A DNA stretch of 64,000 nt from Bacteroidota bacterium (GCA_029237825.1 JAQZBQ010000001.1:310001-374000); one strand, 5' to 3'. Counted from the stretch's first letter, positions 19,401-27,932 are shown. Notes: generated by a model from the letters alone, not told the origin. Translations and numbers: made by a program.

Positions 19401-20586
19401 TTGTGATGATGTGATTTCCAGCGGATGCGACGCTGCCGTCAATCATAATATTTGCAACGGCCGAATTATTATTGGCAGTTATAAAATAACTTAAAGCTGA
19501 ACCAAGGGTTGGCGACGTTACGACAATACTCACGGTTTGAGTTACTTCCGGACCTATAAACGTATTAGAAATAATCAATGTATCATTTCCACACACACGC
19601 ATAGTATCACATTCCTGAATTTCATATAATGAAACCGGAGCAACGTTTGCACCGATCGGCGGACAGGCATCGAAATAGAAGCTTTTTCCATTGAGCCAGC
19701 TGATACCGTCACTATTCCCTAAAGGCCCGTCATAAGAAGTTCCCGGAATTCCAAAACGGCCGATGAGAAAATAATCAATATTATTACCGGCGTTCATACC
19801 AATAGTGGCTGGTGTTCCCGGTTGTGTCGCCGGAAACCCACCGGTTCCTCCGGATGCATCACCGGTTGTCCATTCCATCTTTCTGTATTTAAACCCCACG
19901 TTTTTTCCCGGAGGAAGAATCACATCATTTCCGTCTGTAAGAATTAATTGAAATGAGTTTAACTTATCGACGTGATTATTGAAGTAACCTATACTATCCC
20001 AGGAAATGATCATATGAGTAGGATTTGAAACTACTTTGATTTTGCCGTATGTAAATCCTCCGGAAACAACCATGGTTTCCCCATCCGCCCAAAATGGTGC
20101 AATCATATTTACAGCATTTGATGGAAACCCCGTTGCAGAAAATGCTGTTGAGTTTGTTGAAAATTGGACGTTCCCGTTTGCTGAAATATTTAATGAATTA
20201 TACGTTACGCCGTAAAAACAGAAACTAAATTGCAACGGCACCGTCGCTAACGGAGAATCGTCTACTTCCGTGTTATAGGCGGTAGGGCCTACATATGGGA
20301 TATAATCACAATACGTTAATGAAGTAGTTTTTGCAGTCAGCACATTGTTTTGTGGCAAAACTGCCATTTGAGTTTTTCCGGGGTTGATATCGTACTGATA
20401 TAATTTTCCTTGCTTTTTCAGTGCTGAATACGCTGCTGTTCCGGCTGTAACAACCGGTTTAGGCATTTTTTCTGAACGCTCAACTTTTAACTTTAAGGCA
20501 CTTTTTGAAGAGGAATTTTGCTTGCTTGTTTGCGCGCTATATAATAAAGGCAAACCCAACAAAGTAAAAAATAACAATTTTTTCAT
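16420..20586 (-). CDS. large secreted T9SS type B protein with NIDO-like domain and Ig-like repeats
   Basis: A 1388-residue protein. Signal peptide at residues 1-19 (LLFFTLLGLPLLYSAQ). Residues about 85-300 resemble a nidogen-like (NIDO) domain: ISANGNVQF, PFWADGE, ISWDSIGYF and NSFQLILTDGND. A second globular region (about 590-780) has the phrase HQYLIRASELLAAGVTPGKL seen in other Bacteroidota cell-surface proteins. Then come three tandem repeats of about 86 residues (VCPGG/VCPGS...TGPCGGP) and further Ig-like segments. The C-terminus (about 1300-1388: ITPNGDGSNDFFKI, IFDRWGKKVFSS, GTYFYVLDV) is the type B T9SS sorting domain. Probably surface-anchored or released. Transcribed ahead of the ccm genes; a relation to them is not implied. 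Confidence 0.85.
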   Translation of the reverse strand: MKKLLFFTLLGLPLLYSAQTSKQNSSSKSALKLKVERSEKMPKPVVTAGTAAYSALKKQGKLYQYDINPGKTQMAVLPQNNVLTAKTTSLTYCDYIPYVGPTAYNTEVDDSPLATVPLQFSFCFYGVTYNSLNISANGNVQFSTNSTAFSATGFPSNAVNMIAPFWADGETMVVSGGFTYGKIKVVSNPTHMIISWDSIGYFNNHVDKLNSFQLILTDGNDVILPPGKNVGFKYRKMEWTTGDASGGTGGFPATQPGTPATIGMNAGNNIDYFLIGRFGIPGTSYDGPLGNSDGISWLNGKSFYFDACPPIGANVAPVSLYEIQECDTMRVCGNDTLIISNTFIGPEVTQTVSIVVTSPTLGSALSYFITANNNSAVANIMIDGSVASAGNHIITMTATDNGSPIGTSTQQFVVNVNHGSLSNLMGSVAITPTVGACPGGVVSASVNVTGGMPDSYLWSNGFTTPTTSYTTAVAADSLIYVTLTSGLCQKTIIGDININPVPVASISGNLSYCNGDAASTVLTATNTLNPSSQGPHTYSWAASSGTLSSANTASTSATGGVYTVTVTNQFGCVSVATTTVVMRESPSYTLNSANAISSGSVYCVDQDSARIGISFGGGAPTSCGLATSPCAVSSTVQIGTATTQGSGGAYTPYEGLYESARHQYLIRASELLAAGVTPGKLNSLAFRVTNLNGNSTAFDNFSIKLKCVTYNTVQSTLDNSGLSQVYGPNNINAFVGINTYNFAQAYEWDGTSNLLVDVCFFNQSWDGNINVQYTNVGYIASRYVDDDGSDQCPVTASLGSSQNRPNMIFGNCNSQQSGSQFNVVVTPTTGVVIPASNDSIQIDLPSTSGISCYTVTLTSNLGNCSKDTVICVETVQGLTQGTLATSSASVCPGGTVSLSAQGTLTSYTIQYTDNAGLQTTTVSPVTFNAPTITGAYVYSLSATGPCGGPLTMFTNTIEVIQGVTEGTLSVSSPSVCPGSPVTLSALGSLASYTIAYVDANGNSQVSVNSPITFVPASIASPVFGTHTYSLIAAGPCSGPVTTFTNSVEVMQGITNAALVATPSVVCIGSPITLTVSPLDPVQSYTITYNNGVTLNSINNAASFNTTVTGLNVFTLSAQGFCSAPVNTYTVSAMVNSLTTLTIAPIADVIKCMNGSATLTVNVATSSAEPYTYNWTPAVGTNTNTTYITSTPVTTTFVVTVNGVCANTATASVIVSNFPTNVNIIIPDSAAVCATTEFELNSVVTGGRAPYVYSWVMFPGLSVLSTSAVLSTAGPQADGTYSIMVTATDSCGFSDNDIQVITVLPACEIVIANIITPNGDGSNDFFKIKNIEYHPNSSLTIFDRWGKKVFSSGNYMNEWKAEGLNDGTYFYVLDVPEDKKYNGFVQVLR
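17185..17960 (-). repeat. three tandem repeats of about 86 residues in the 1388-residue T9SS protein
   Basis: The copies begin TQGTLATSSASVCPGG, TEGTLSVSSPSVCPGS and TNAALVATPSVVCIGS, each containing a SYTI(Q/A/T)Y strand and ending near a second cysteine (GPCGGP, GPCSGP, GFCSAP) and a TFTN(T/S)(I/V)EV(I/M)QG linker. Two cysteines per copy suggest one disulfide per Ig-like unit. Boundaries are approximate. Confidence 0.75.
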
Positions 20587-20608
20587 TATAGTTTGATAAG
20601 AGTGTTTT

Positions 20609-20639
20609 CAAACATAGAGATAAATATAATTAAAATCAA
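20609..20639 (-). promoter_or_regulatory. promoter for the 1388-residue T9SS gene
   Basis: The minus strand reads TTG (20637-20639), 20 bases, then TATGTTTG (20609-20616), a perfect TAnnTTTG -7 box at normal Bacteroidota spacing. The start codon is at 20584-20586, giving a leader of about 15-20 bases. It may also drive the downstream ccm genes, since no separate ccmB promoter was recognised. Confidence 0.7.
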
Positions 20640-20650
20640 TAATGTTTGTC

Positions 20651-20658
20651 TACTTTTA
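20651..20658 (+). promoter_or_regulatory. putative -7 box of the glutathione peroxidase gene
   Basis: TACTTTTA matches seven of eight positions of TAnnTTTG and lies 7 bases before the ATG at 20666, so the transcript would have almost no leader. No convincing -33 element was seen. Confidence 0.4.
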
Positions 20659-20665
20659 GCCTACC

Positions 20666-21223
20666 ATGAAAGCTCTCTATATCGTTGCAGCACTTGTACT
20701 GCTTTTCCTGCTTTTTTACAGGTTTAAAAAACCTGCTGTAAAAACTACCATTTACCAATTTAAAGCGAAAACACTAGAAGGAAGTGAATTTGACTTTTCT
20801 ACCCTACGTGGAAAAAAAATTCTGATTGTTAATACGGCGAGTAAGTGCGGATTTACGCCTCAATACAAAGAGCTAGAAGAGCTCTATCAAAAATATAAGG
20901 ACAAGGATTTTGTAGTGATTGGATTTCCCTGCAATCAGTTCGGTGAACAGGAACCCGGTTCAAATGAAGAAATTAAAGATTTTTGCTCACGAAATTATGG
21001 CGTCACCTTTCCCATGATGGAAAAAACAAATGTAAAAGGTGACAGCATATCCCCGATTTATAAATGGCTGACCTCTAAGTCGGAAAACGGCGTTGAAAAC
21101 AGTTCTGTAAAATGGAATTTTCAGAAATATATGATCGATGAAAACGGTTTTCTAGTTGGCAATGTGTCTTCTCTAAAAGGTCCTATGACCTCTAAAATTA
21201 TTACCTGGATCGAAAAGAAATAG
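20666..21223 (+). CDS. glutathione peroxidase family (probably thioredoxin-dependent peroxidase)
   Basis: A 185-residue protein with an N-terminal hydrophobic segment (about residues 3-18) that would anchor it or export it. The catalytic set of the family is complete: Cys61 in NTASKCGFTPQY, Gln91 in GFPCNQFGEQEPG, and Trp150/Asn151 in VKWNFQKY. Cys107 (DFCSRN) sits where the resolving cysteine of plant and bacterial two-cysteine glutathione peroxidases lies, so thioredoxin is a more likely reductant than glutathione. It reduces hydrogen or lipid peroxides. The membrane anchor suggests action at the cell envelope. Single gene, divergent from the T9SS gene. Confidence 0.9.
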   Translation: MKALYIVAALVLLFLLFYRFKKPAVKTTIYQFKAKTLEGSEFDFSTLRGKKILIVNTASKCGFTPQYKELEELYQKYKDKDFVVIGFPCNQFGEQEPGSNEEIKDFCSRNYGVTFPMMEKTNVKGDSISPIYKWLTSKSENGVENSSVKWNFQKYMIDENGFLVGNVSSLKGPMTSKIITWIEKK

Positions 21224-21250
21224 GCAATTTTTAACTTTACATCTATAAAA

Positions 21251-22000
21251 TTACCGCATAACTGTTGTGGCATTTGCCTGCACACTGGGCATGATGATAA
21301 CATCATTAATATTAACATGTGCCGGCCGCGATGCTATCCAATAAATAGTCTCTGAGACATCTTCGGGCTTAAGTGGAATCATCTGATCATACACTTTCTT
21401 TGCGCGCTCTTCATCTCCCTCAAAACGAACGATACTGAATTCAGTTTCAACCATTCCCGGATTTACTGACGACACTCTTATTCCGAAAGGAAGCAAATCA
21501 ATCCGCATTCCCTTATTTAAAGCATCAACAGCGTGCTTAGTTGCGCAGTAAACATTTCCATTGGCATAAACTTCTTTCCCGGCTATGGAACCAACATTAA
21601 TAATATGCCCACTTCCGTTTTCAATTAATATTCTGGATACATGTTTAGTTACGTACAACAATCCCTTTACATTTGTATCAATCATTTGTTCCCAATGGTT
21701 GAGTTGCCCATCCTGGATGCCAGATAACCCGGCTGCCAAACCCGCATTATTCACTAACACGTCAATTCGCCTGAAATCACCCGGAATGGAATGTATGGCT
21801 TTTTCAACCTGCTTTTCGTCACGAACATCAAAACACAGATCTAATACCCGCACCAGATATTCTTTGGATATGAGTTCCTTTAAATCCATTAAGCGTTCCT
21901 GTCTTCTGCCAGTGATGATTACATCATATCCATTTCTTGCAAATTCAATTGCAGTTGAACGCCCGATACCTGATGTGGCTCCAGTAATTAATGCTACCAT
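21251..22000 (-). CDS. SDR family NADP-dependent oxidoreductase, YdfG-like
   Basis: A 249-residue classical short-chain dehydrogenase starting at the ATG at 22000; the longer open frame upstream lacks homology. Cofactor motif TGATSGIG (residues 7-14), an Arg in TGRRQER that suggests NADP(H), NNAG (about 85-88), catalytic Ser in VGSIAGKE, and YCATK (about 150-154) with Tyr and Lys. The sequence MRIDLLPFGIRVSSVNPGMVETEF, seen in part as VNPGMVETEFS, resembles E. coli YdfG, which acts on 3-hydroxy acids and malonic semialdehyde. True substrate not known. Its stop lies 27 bases after the peroxidase stop on the other strand. Confidence 0.88.
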   Translation of the reverse strand: MVALITGATSGIGRSTAIEFARNGYDVIITGRRQERLMDLKELISKEYLVRVLDLCFDVRDEKQVEKAIHSIPGDFRRIDVLVNNAGLAAGLSGIQDGQLNHWEQMIDTNVKGLLYVTKHVSRILIENGSGHIINVGSIAGKEVYANGNVYCATKHAVDALNKGMRIDLLPFGIRVSSVNPGMVETEFSIVRFEGDEERAKKVYDQMIPLKPEDVSETIYWIASRPAHVNINDVIIMPSVQANATTVMR

Positions 22001-22133
22001 AATTTTAATTCTTAAAAATTTAAATATATAACAAACGTCGTTTATAAAACTACAATCCACAAAAATAACTTATAAAAAAAGAGTATATTTATAGCACCTT
22101 TTTTAGGGATAACTTAATAATGATCTGCACTTT

Positions 22134-22157
22134 ATCAGCCGGAGTATCTTGGCTGAT
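22134..22157 (+). other. stem-loop in the leader of ricT
   Basis: ATCAGCC (22134-22140) and GGCTGAT (22151-22157) form a 7-bp perfect stem with a 10-base loop, ending 22 bases before the ricT start. It is not followed by a T-run, so it is not a terminator. The 179-base gap (22001-22179) otherwise shows only A/T-rich sequence and a possible -7 element near 22085. Confidence 0.4.
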
Positions 22158-22179
22158 GAGTGGTAAATAAATATATATT

Positions 22180-23694
22180 ATGGCATGTGGAAGTTGCTCA
22201 ACCGGGCAAGATAAAAATGGCGGAATCCCCGCTGGATGTAATAACAACGGATCCTGCGGGACCGGGAGCAGTTGCAACAAGTTAAACGTGTTCGACTGGC
22301 TCGGCAACATGAGCTTGCCCGAAGGCCAGGCACCATGTGATGTCCTGGAAATCAGATTTAAAAATTCTAGAAAAGAATTTTATAGAAACGTGAATAAACT
22401 AACCCTAAATGTAGGGGATATTGTAGCAACGGAAGCTTCCCCTGGGCATGATATTGGCGTGGTTTCGATTACCGGTGAATTGGTCAGGCTTCAATTGAAG
22501 AAGAAAAACATAAAATACGATAGCGAAGAAATTAAAAAAATTTACCGCAAAGCAAAACAGCAGGACATTGATAAATGGCGTGAAGCACAATCGCTTGAGG
22601 TAGAAACGATGTTTAAAGCCAGAACACTTGCACTGAAACTAGGGTTGCAAATGAAAATCAGCGACGTTGAATACCAAGGAGACAAAAGCAAAGCTGTGTT
22701 TTATTATACTGCAGACGGAAGGGTTGACTTCAGAGAATTGATCAAAGTGATGGCCGATGAATTTAAAGTAAGGATTGAAATGCGACAAATTGGTGCGAGG
22801 CAGGAAGCTGCCCGATTAGGCGCCATCGGATCGTGCGGAAGAGAATTATGCTGCTCAACCTGGCTTAATGATTTCCGGACAGTTTCAACGTCTGCGGCGC
22901 GCTATCAGCAATTATCCCTCAACCCATTAAAACTTGCAGGGCAATGTGGTAAATTAAAATGTTGTTTAAATTATGAGCTGGATAGTTACCTGGATGCGCT
23001 AAAAGAGTTTCCGGAAATTGATAACAGAAGGTTAGCTACCGAAAAAGGTTTTGCATTTCACCAAAAAACAGACATTTTTAAACGTATTATCTGGTGGAGT
23101 TATACCAGTGAACCGGATGTGTTTGTCCCTCTCTCTATTGCAAGAACGAAAGAGATATTTAAACTCAACGCTGAAAATATTAAACCGGCTGATTTATTAG
23201 AGCCTAAACAATTTAAAGAACTTGAAGTCGTAAAACAACCGGATTATGAAAATGTAGTTGGGCAGGATTCGCTTACCAGATTTGATGACCGCAAGAAAAA
23301 TAATCAAAACCGCAACAAAAACCACCAAAACAGAAAGCCACAAAATGGGCCGAAACCAGCGCACCATAACAATGCTCCTAAAGCAGAGAAAAATGTTCAG
23401 GCGCCCAAGCATGTTCATCAGCACCCCAACAAATCTTTAAATACTAATAAACCTCAGCCAACACAAAAAACAGGATCAGGACAGCCTGACAAACAAAATG
23501 GGCCTAAACAACACAAGCCCAATCCAAATCAAAACAAAGGCCAAAACCAAAACAAAGAGGCCGGACCAAACAAACCACAGCACACAAATCAGAATAAGCA
23601 GCGTAACCCTAACCAAGCGAATCCTGACCAAAAGAAACATGCACCTCATCATCATAAACCAAAACCAAAAACGGATGGAACAGATAAAGCGTAA
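22180..23694 (+). CDS. ricT: RicT/PSP1 (YaaT) family protein with Cys-rich head and long basic tail
   Basis: A 504-residue protein. Residues 1-32 contain six cysteines (ACGSC, GCNNNGSC, SSC). The PSP1 C-terminal domain spans about residues 85-290, with its own conserved cysteines in GSCGRELCCSTW and GQCGKLKCC; in Bacillus RicT such cysteines help bind Fe-S clusters in the RicAFT complex, which promotes RNA processing by RNase Y. From about residue 365 the protein is a low-complexity tail of Asn, Lys, Gln, Pro and His. The last 20 bases overlap gldH, so the two are translationally coupled, an arrangement often seen in Bacteroidota. Role here (RNA processing or membrane-linked regulation) is inferred. 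Confidence 0.85.
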   Translation: MACGSCSTGQDKNGGIPAGCNNNGSCGTGSSCNKLNVFDWLGNMSLPEGQAPCDVLEIRFKNSRKEFYRNVNKLTLNVGDIVATEASPGHDIGVVSITGELVRLQLKKKNIKYDSEEIKKIYRKAKQQDIDKWREAQSLEVETMFKARTLALKLGLQMKISDVEYQGDKSKAVFYYTADGRVDFRELIKVMADEFKVRIEMRQIGARQEAARLGAIGSCGRELCCSTWLNDFRTVSTSAARYQQLSLNPLKLAGQCGKLKCCLNYELDSYLDALKEFPEIDNRRLATEKGFAFHQKTDIFKRIIWWSYTSEPDVFVPLSIARTKEIFKLNAENIKPADLLEPKQFKELEVVKQPDYENVVGQDSLTRFDDRKKNNQNRNKNHQNRKPQNGPKPAHHNNAPKAEKNVQAPKHVHQHPNKSLNTNKPQPTQKTGSGQPDKQNGPKQHKPNPNQNKGQNQNKEAGPNKPQHTNQNKQRNPNQANPDQKKHAPHHHKPKPKTDGTDKA

Positions 23695-24157
23695 CTTTTT
23701 AGTGTTCAGTATTGTTGCTGCATGCACATTTCTTTTTTCAAGCTGTAACAAAAATGTTGTGTTCAGTGATTACACGAAACTCCCGGATGAAGGCTGGAGA
23801 ACAGAAAATCATTTAAAATTCGAAGTAAATATTGAAGATAATTCTCCCCTTTACAATGTGTATTTAAATGTTCGGCATGCTGATTCCTACCCTTATGCTA
23901 ATTTGTTTGTATTCTTAACTACTACTTACCCTGATGGAAAAATGTCGGTTGATACGCTCGAATGTATTTTCGCTGATAAAAAAGGAAAATGGGTGGGAGA
24001 TGGCGCAGGCGATTTATGGGATAACAAAATTCCTTTAAAAAAGAATTTGAAGTTTCCGAAGGCAGGTAAATACACGTTCAGTTTTGAACAAGGAATGCGC
24101 AGCAATCCCTTGCCATTAATTCTGGATTTTGGTATGAGGGTTGAAAAATCCGAATAG
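23675..24157 (+). CDS. gldH: gliding motility lipoprotein GldH
   Basis: A 160-residue lipoprotein. The ATG at 23675 gives a proper signal peptide (KRNFLVFSIVAACTFLFSSC) with lipobox Cys about residue 27; a longer open frame upstream only reads through ricT in another frame. Family features include a beta-rich domain with YNVYLNVRHADSYPYANLF, DTLECIFADKKGKW and GDLWDN. GldH is required for gliding in F. johnsoniae and influences stability of the GldK/L/M/N T9SS motor parts. Its start overlaps the end of ricT by 20 bases. Together with the T9SS cargo genes it supports a gliding or T9SS-competent cell. Confidence 0.88.
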   Translation: MEQIKRNFLVFSIVAACTFLFSSCNKNVVFSDYTKLPDEGWRTENHLKFEVNIEDNSPLYNVYLNVRHADSYPYANLFVFLTTTYPDGKMSVDTLECIFADKKGKWVGDGAGDLWDNKIPLKKNLKFPKAGKYTFSFEQGMRSNPLPLILDFGMRVEKSE

Positions 24158-24256
24158 AGAGTGCGCGCATGCTAAGTTCTATTGAAGTTTAATTCGTTCC
24201 GTTACTTATCGTTTCATGTGAAATTCCGTGATCTTGCCACCTAACAAAAACAGTCA

Positions 24257-26767
24257 ATGGTTTACACTATTCCTGATCATCTCAAAGGACTAACCGAAGA
24301 CGAATTAAAGATTTCACGGGAAGAATTTGGCTATAACCAAATCGAAAAAAATAAACAAATTACGTGGTTAAAATTACTTTTTGATGTCCTCAAAGAGCCC
24401 ATGCTACTTCTTCTTATAAGTGTAGCGGTTATTTACGTTATCGTAGGAAACTATTCAGAAGCAGCATTTATGTCCGGCGCTATAATCATTGTTTCAATGA
24501 TCTCTTTGTTTCAGGACAATAGAAGTAAAAAAGCGTTAGTAGCACTTGAAAAATTAAATGAGCCGTCAAGCATCGTTGTAAGGAACGGAAAAATCCATTC
24601 CATTCCTACGCATGAACTCGCTGTGGGCGACTTATGCATTATTGAAGAAGGTAAAATTATTAATGCAGACGGGCAGATAGTTCATAGCAACGATTTTTCT
24701 GTAAATGAAGCGTCATTAACCGGAGAAAGCTTTTCTGTTTTCAAGAGCAGCGAAACCAGCGATAAAAATGTATATGCCGGTACGCTTGTTGTTTCGGGTC
24801 TGGCTGTATTTAAAATCACCGGAATTGGAACGGCCACGAGGCTAGGAAAAATAGGTCAATCCATCAAAAATATCAGGGAAGAGAAGTCACCACTGAATAA
24901 GCAAATTTCCAGGTTAGTTAGGGTCATGGCATTTATTGGTGTGGCTATTTTTATTACCGTGTGGATTTTTAGTTACCTGCATACAAAGAATACCTTAGAT
25001 AGCCTTCTAACGGGGCTAACCCTGGCAATGTCGGTGTTACCTGAAGAAATTCCCGTAGCGTTTACTACGTTTATGGCCATTGGGGCGTGGAAACTGATGC
25101 GTGAAGGCATTATCATTAAACAAAGCAGCGTGGTTGAAACACTGGGAAGTACATCCGTAATATGCACCGATAAAACCGGCACAATTACTGAAAATTCAAT
25201 GCATTTAAAACACTTATATGATTTTAAAACAAACCGGATTTATCCTGAAGAAAACTTTAACGATCATCTATTAACCGATTTAATTTCCTACTCCATGTGG
25301 GGCAGCGAACCTGTACCTTTTGATCCAATGGAAAAAGCTCTCCATGCTACCTATCAAAAAACTCAGGCACCCGATGAAAGGCGCAATTTTCAAATGGAAT
25401 TTGAATATCCGTTAGAAGGCAAACCGCCAATGATGACCCATATTTTTAAGAACGCATCTGGTGACAGAATTATTTCAGCCAAAGGGGCTCCCGAAGCAAT
25501 CCTAACGGTAAGTAACTTAACCGAAAATCAAAAAAACAATGTCCGTCTGCAAATTCAAAATTTCGGCCAGCAAGGATTTCGGGTATTGGGTGTAGCCAGA
25601 TCGTTATTTAAAGGAGCTGTTTTTCCGATAAAACAACAGGACTTTGAATTTGAGTTCCTTGGCTTAACGGCGTTTTACGATCCTCCTAAACAAAATATTC
25701 AAGAGGTATTTCGTAAAATTTACTCGGCCGGGATTAAAGTGAAAGTAATTACCGGTGACAATGCTGACACCACCAATGCCATAGCAAAACAAGCTGGAAT
25801 TATAAATAATTTACCACCCCTTAATGGGGAAAAACTTATGACGTATGCTGAGGATGAACGTTTAAAGTTATCTGCAAATACAAATTTGTTTACGCGGATG
25901 TTTCCTGAAGCAAAACTTGTTGTGGTAAATGCTTTAAAACAAAACGGAGAAATTGTAGCAATGCTTGGCGACGGCGTGAATGACGCACCTGCGTTAAAAT
26001 CGGCACACATCGGCGTTGCCATGGGCACCAAAGGAACGGAAATAGCCAAAGCTGCAGCTTCACTGGTTATCATTAACGACGATTTACAAAAGCTCATTGT
26101 TGGGATTGAGGCAGGAAGGCGGATTTATGCCAATATTAAAAAAGCCATACGGTACATTATTTCCATTCATATTCCAATCATTCTTATAGTATCTATTCCG
26201 CTCCTTCTGGGCTGGGTATTTCCACATATTTTAACCCCGGTACATGTCATTTTTCTAGAACTCATTATGGGCCCGACCTGCTCCATTGTATATGAAAACG
26301 AACCAAGCGAAAAGAACATCATGAATCTGAAACCCAGGAAAATGACCGATTCATTTATTAACGCGAGTGAATTAACTGAAAGTATTTTGCAGGGATTAAT
26401 AATAACGCTTGGGTTGTTTCTTGTGTACCATTTAACCACCCTTAGTGGCGGTAGTGGACAAAAAACAAGAGCGGTTGTATTTACCACCCTGATTCTGGCA
26501 AATATTTTACTTAGCTTCGTAAACCGATCGTTTCATTACAGTATCATTGAAACCATCCAGAATAAAAATGTATTACTGTTTGGGGTTTCTGCAATAGCAG
26601 TCGCACTTCTATTAGGGATCCTCTATATTCAACCTCTCTCAGATTTTTTTAAAGTGACAACGCTCACGCTATTGGAATTTTCTTTATCGGCTATCATTGC
26701 TGTGATCTCCGTAGCCTGGTTTGAAATTTATAAATGGATAAAACGTAGGCGGATGTTATTAACTTAG
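24257..26767 (+). CDS. cation-translocating P-type ATPase (P2/P3-like)
   Basis: An 836-residue P-type ATPase with the full cycle machinery: actuator TGES in ASLTGES, phosphorylation site DKTGT with Asp305, nucleotide-domain KGAPEA, and hinge MLGDGVNDAPAL. Membrane helix M4 carries PEEIP (about residues 262-266). M6 reads FLELIMGPTCSIVYENEP, which lacks the N-x-x-T-D pattern used for calcium in SERCA-type pumps. It therefore belongs to the broad family often annotated as calcium-transporting, but its ion is open (H+, Mg2+, Ca2+ or other). Single gene, 99 bases after gldH, converging on the uridine kinase gene. Confidence 0.85.
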   Translation: MVYTIPDHLKGLTEDELKISREEFGYNQIEKNKQITWLKLLFDVLKEPMLLLLISVAVIYVIVGNYSEAAFMSGAIIIVSMISLFQDNRSKKALVALEKLNEPSSIVVRNGKIHSIPTHELAVGDLCIIEEGKIINADGQIVHSNDFSVNEASLTGESFSVFKSSETSDKNVYAGTLVVSGLAVFKITGIGTATRLGKIGQSIKNIREEKSPLNKQISRLVRVMAFIGVAIFITVWIFSYLHTKNTLDSLLTGLTLAMSVLPEEIPVAFTTFMAIGAWKLMREGIIIKQSSVVETLGSTSVICTDKTGTITENSMHLKHLYDFKTNRIYPEENFNDHLLTDLISYSMWGSEPVPFDPMEKALHATYQKTQAPDERRNFQMEFEYPLEGKPPMMTHIFKNASGDRIISAKGAPEAILTVSNLTENQKNNVRLQIQNFGQQGFRVLGVARSLFKGAVFPIKQQDFEFEFLGLTAFYDPPKQNIQEVFRKIYSAGIKVKVITGDNADTTNAIAKQAGIINNLPPLNGEKLMTYAEDERLKLSANTNLFTRMFPEAKLVVVNALKQNGEIVAMLGDGVNDAPALKSAHIGVAMGTKGTEIAKAAASLVIINDDLQKLIVGIEAGRRIYANIKKAIRYIISIHIPIILIVSIPLLLGWVFPHILTPVHVIFLELIMGPTCSIVYENEPSEKNIMNLKPRKMTDSFINASELTESILQGLIITLGLFLVYHLTTLSGGSGQKTRAVVFTTLILANILLSFVNRSFHYSIIETIQNKNVLLFGVSAIAVALLLGILYIQPLSDFFKVTTLTLLEFSLSAIIAVISVAWFEIYKWIKRRRMLLT

Positions 26768-26818
26768 TGAGCGAAGAGCCTACCGAGCAACTAACCTAAA
26801 ATCATAACCGGATGCGTA

Positions 26819-27463
26819 TCAATGAAAAATTGAATTAATATCCTGGTCCTTTTTCAAACCTAACTTTTGACGGATGGTAGAGGCAAGTATATTAATTGCA
26901 ACCGTGTTTTCCCCGCCAAGGGGAACAATCATATCTGCGAAGCGCTTAGTAGGTTCAATGAATTGTTCATGCATGGGCTTTACGGTCTCCACATAACGAT
27001 CCATTGTTTGTTCAACAGTTCTTCCACGTTCAATATGGTCGCGCCTTATAACGCGCAACAAACGTTCGTCGGCAGGGGCATCTACAAATACTTTAACATT
27101 GCATATGTTTCTGATTCGCTCATCAGAAAATAACAAAATACCTTCAATCAAAATCACTTCTTTACTATGAACAGGAATAGTAACTGAATCCCTTGTGCAG
27201 GTGATATAGGAATATACAGGTTTGCGAATGGAATTTCCTTTTTTCAACTCAACGATGTGGTCATACAACAAATCGAATTCAATGGAATTAGGATGATCAA
27301 AGTTAATCAACTTACGCTCTTCAGGCGGTATATGCGAATTGTCTTTATAATAAGAGTCTTGGGAAAGAATTACTACATGGTCGGAAGGAAGAATCTCGAG
27401 AATTTTATTTACTACGGTTGTTTTTCCGGACCCCGTTCCTCCGCATATACCAATGATCAACAT
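26819..27463 (-). CDS. udk: uridine kinase
   Basis: A 214-residue enzyme starting at the ATG at 27463; ten residues upstream in the open frame are not part of the family. The P-loop is GGTGSGKTT (residues 7-15). Family phrases follow: ILSQDSYYKD, NFDHPNSIEFDLLYDHI, VILIEGILLF and VFVDAPADERLLRVIRRD. It phosphorylates uridine and cytidine for pyrimidine salvage in the cytoplasm. Single gene facing the P-type ATPase stop; the 51-base gap between them has no clear terminator. Confidence 0.93.
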   Translation of the reverse strand: MLIIGICGGTGSGKTTVVNKILEILPSDHVVILSQDSYYKDNSHIPPEERKLINFDHPNSIEFDLLYDHIVELKKGNSIRKPVYSYITCTRDSVTIPVHSKEVILIEGILLFSDERIRNICNVKVFVDAPADERLLRVIRRDHIERGRTVEQTMDRYVETVKPMHEQFIEPTKRFADMIVPLGGENTVAINILASTIRQKLGLKKDQDINSIFH

Positions 27464-27581
27464 GCAAACTAGATTTCGGTACAAAAGTAACAAATAATTT
27501 AACCGGATTCCTTTTAATCTACCATCACTTTTTCCACCGAGATTTCCTTAAATTTACTGGAGATATTTTTCAGAACTGTTT

Positions 27582-27932
27582 ATGGACCATTCGCGGATTT
27601 ATAAGATGCCTTTTGCAAGTGTATATCCCTTGTATATTAAAAAGGCTGAAAAAAAAGGGCGTTCAAAACTAGAAGTGGACCAGATAATTTTCTGGTTAAC
27701 AGGATATACTTCAAAAACACTGAAGTTCCATTTAGACGCTAAATCCGATTTCGAGTGTTTCTTTGAACAAGCTCCGTCTTTAAACCCTAATGTATCCAAA
27801 ATTACCGGCGTGATTTGCGGTTACCGCGTTGAAGACATCAAAGAACCACTTATGCAAAAAATCCGATACCTTGACAAACTCATTGACGAACTTGCAAAAG
27901 GGAAGACAATGGAGAAAATTCTCCGGTCATAA
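27582..27932 (+). CDS. DUF2200 family protein
   Basis: A 116-residue soluble protein with the DUF2200 signature: [23 protein letters not shown], given here in parts as [11 protein letters not shown] and [16 protein letters not shown], then WLTGY and [18 protein letters not shown]. The family is widespread and of unknown function; the C-terminal part looks helical. It is followed 60 bases later by a YoaK-like gene and may share its transcript. Confidence 0.8.
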   Translation: MDHSRIYKMPFASVYPLYIKKAEKKGRSKLEVDQIIFWLTGYTSKTLKFHLDAKSDFECFFEQAPSLNPNVSKITGVICGYRVEDIKEPLMQKIRYLDKLIDELAKGKTMEKILRS

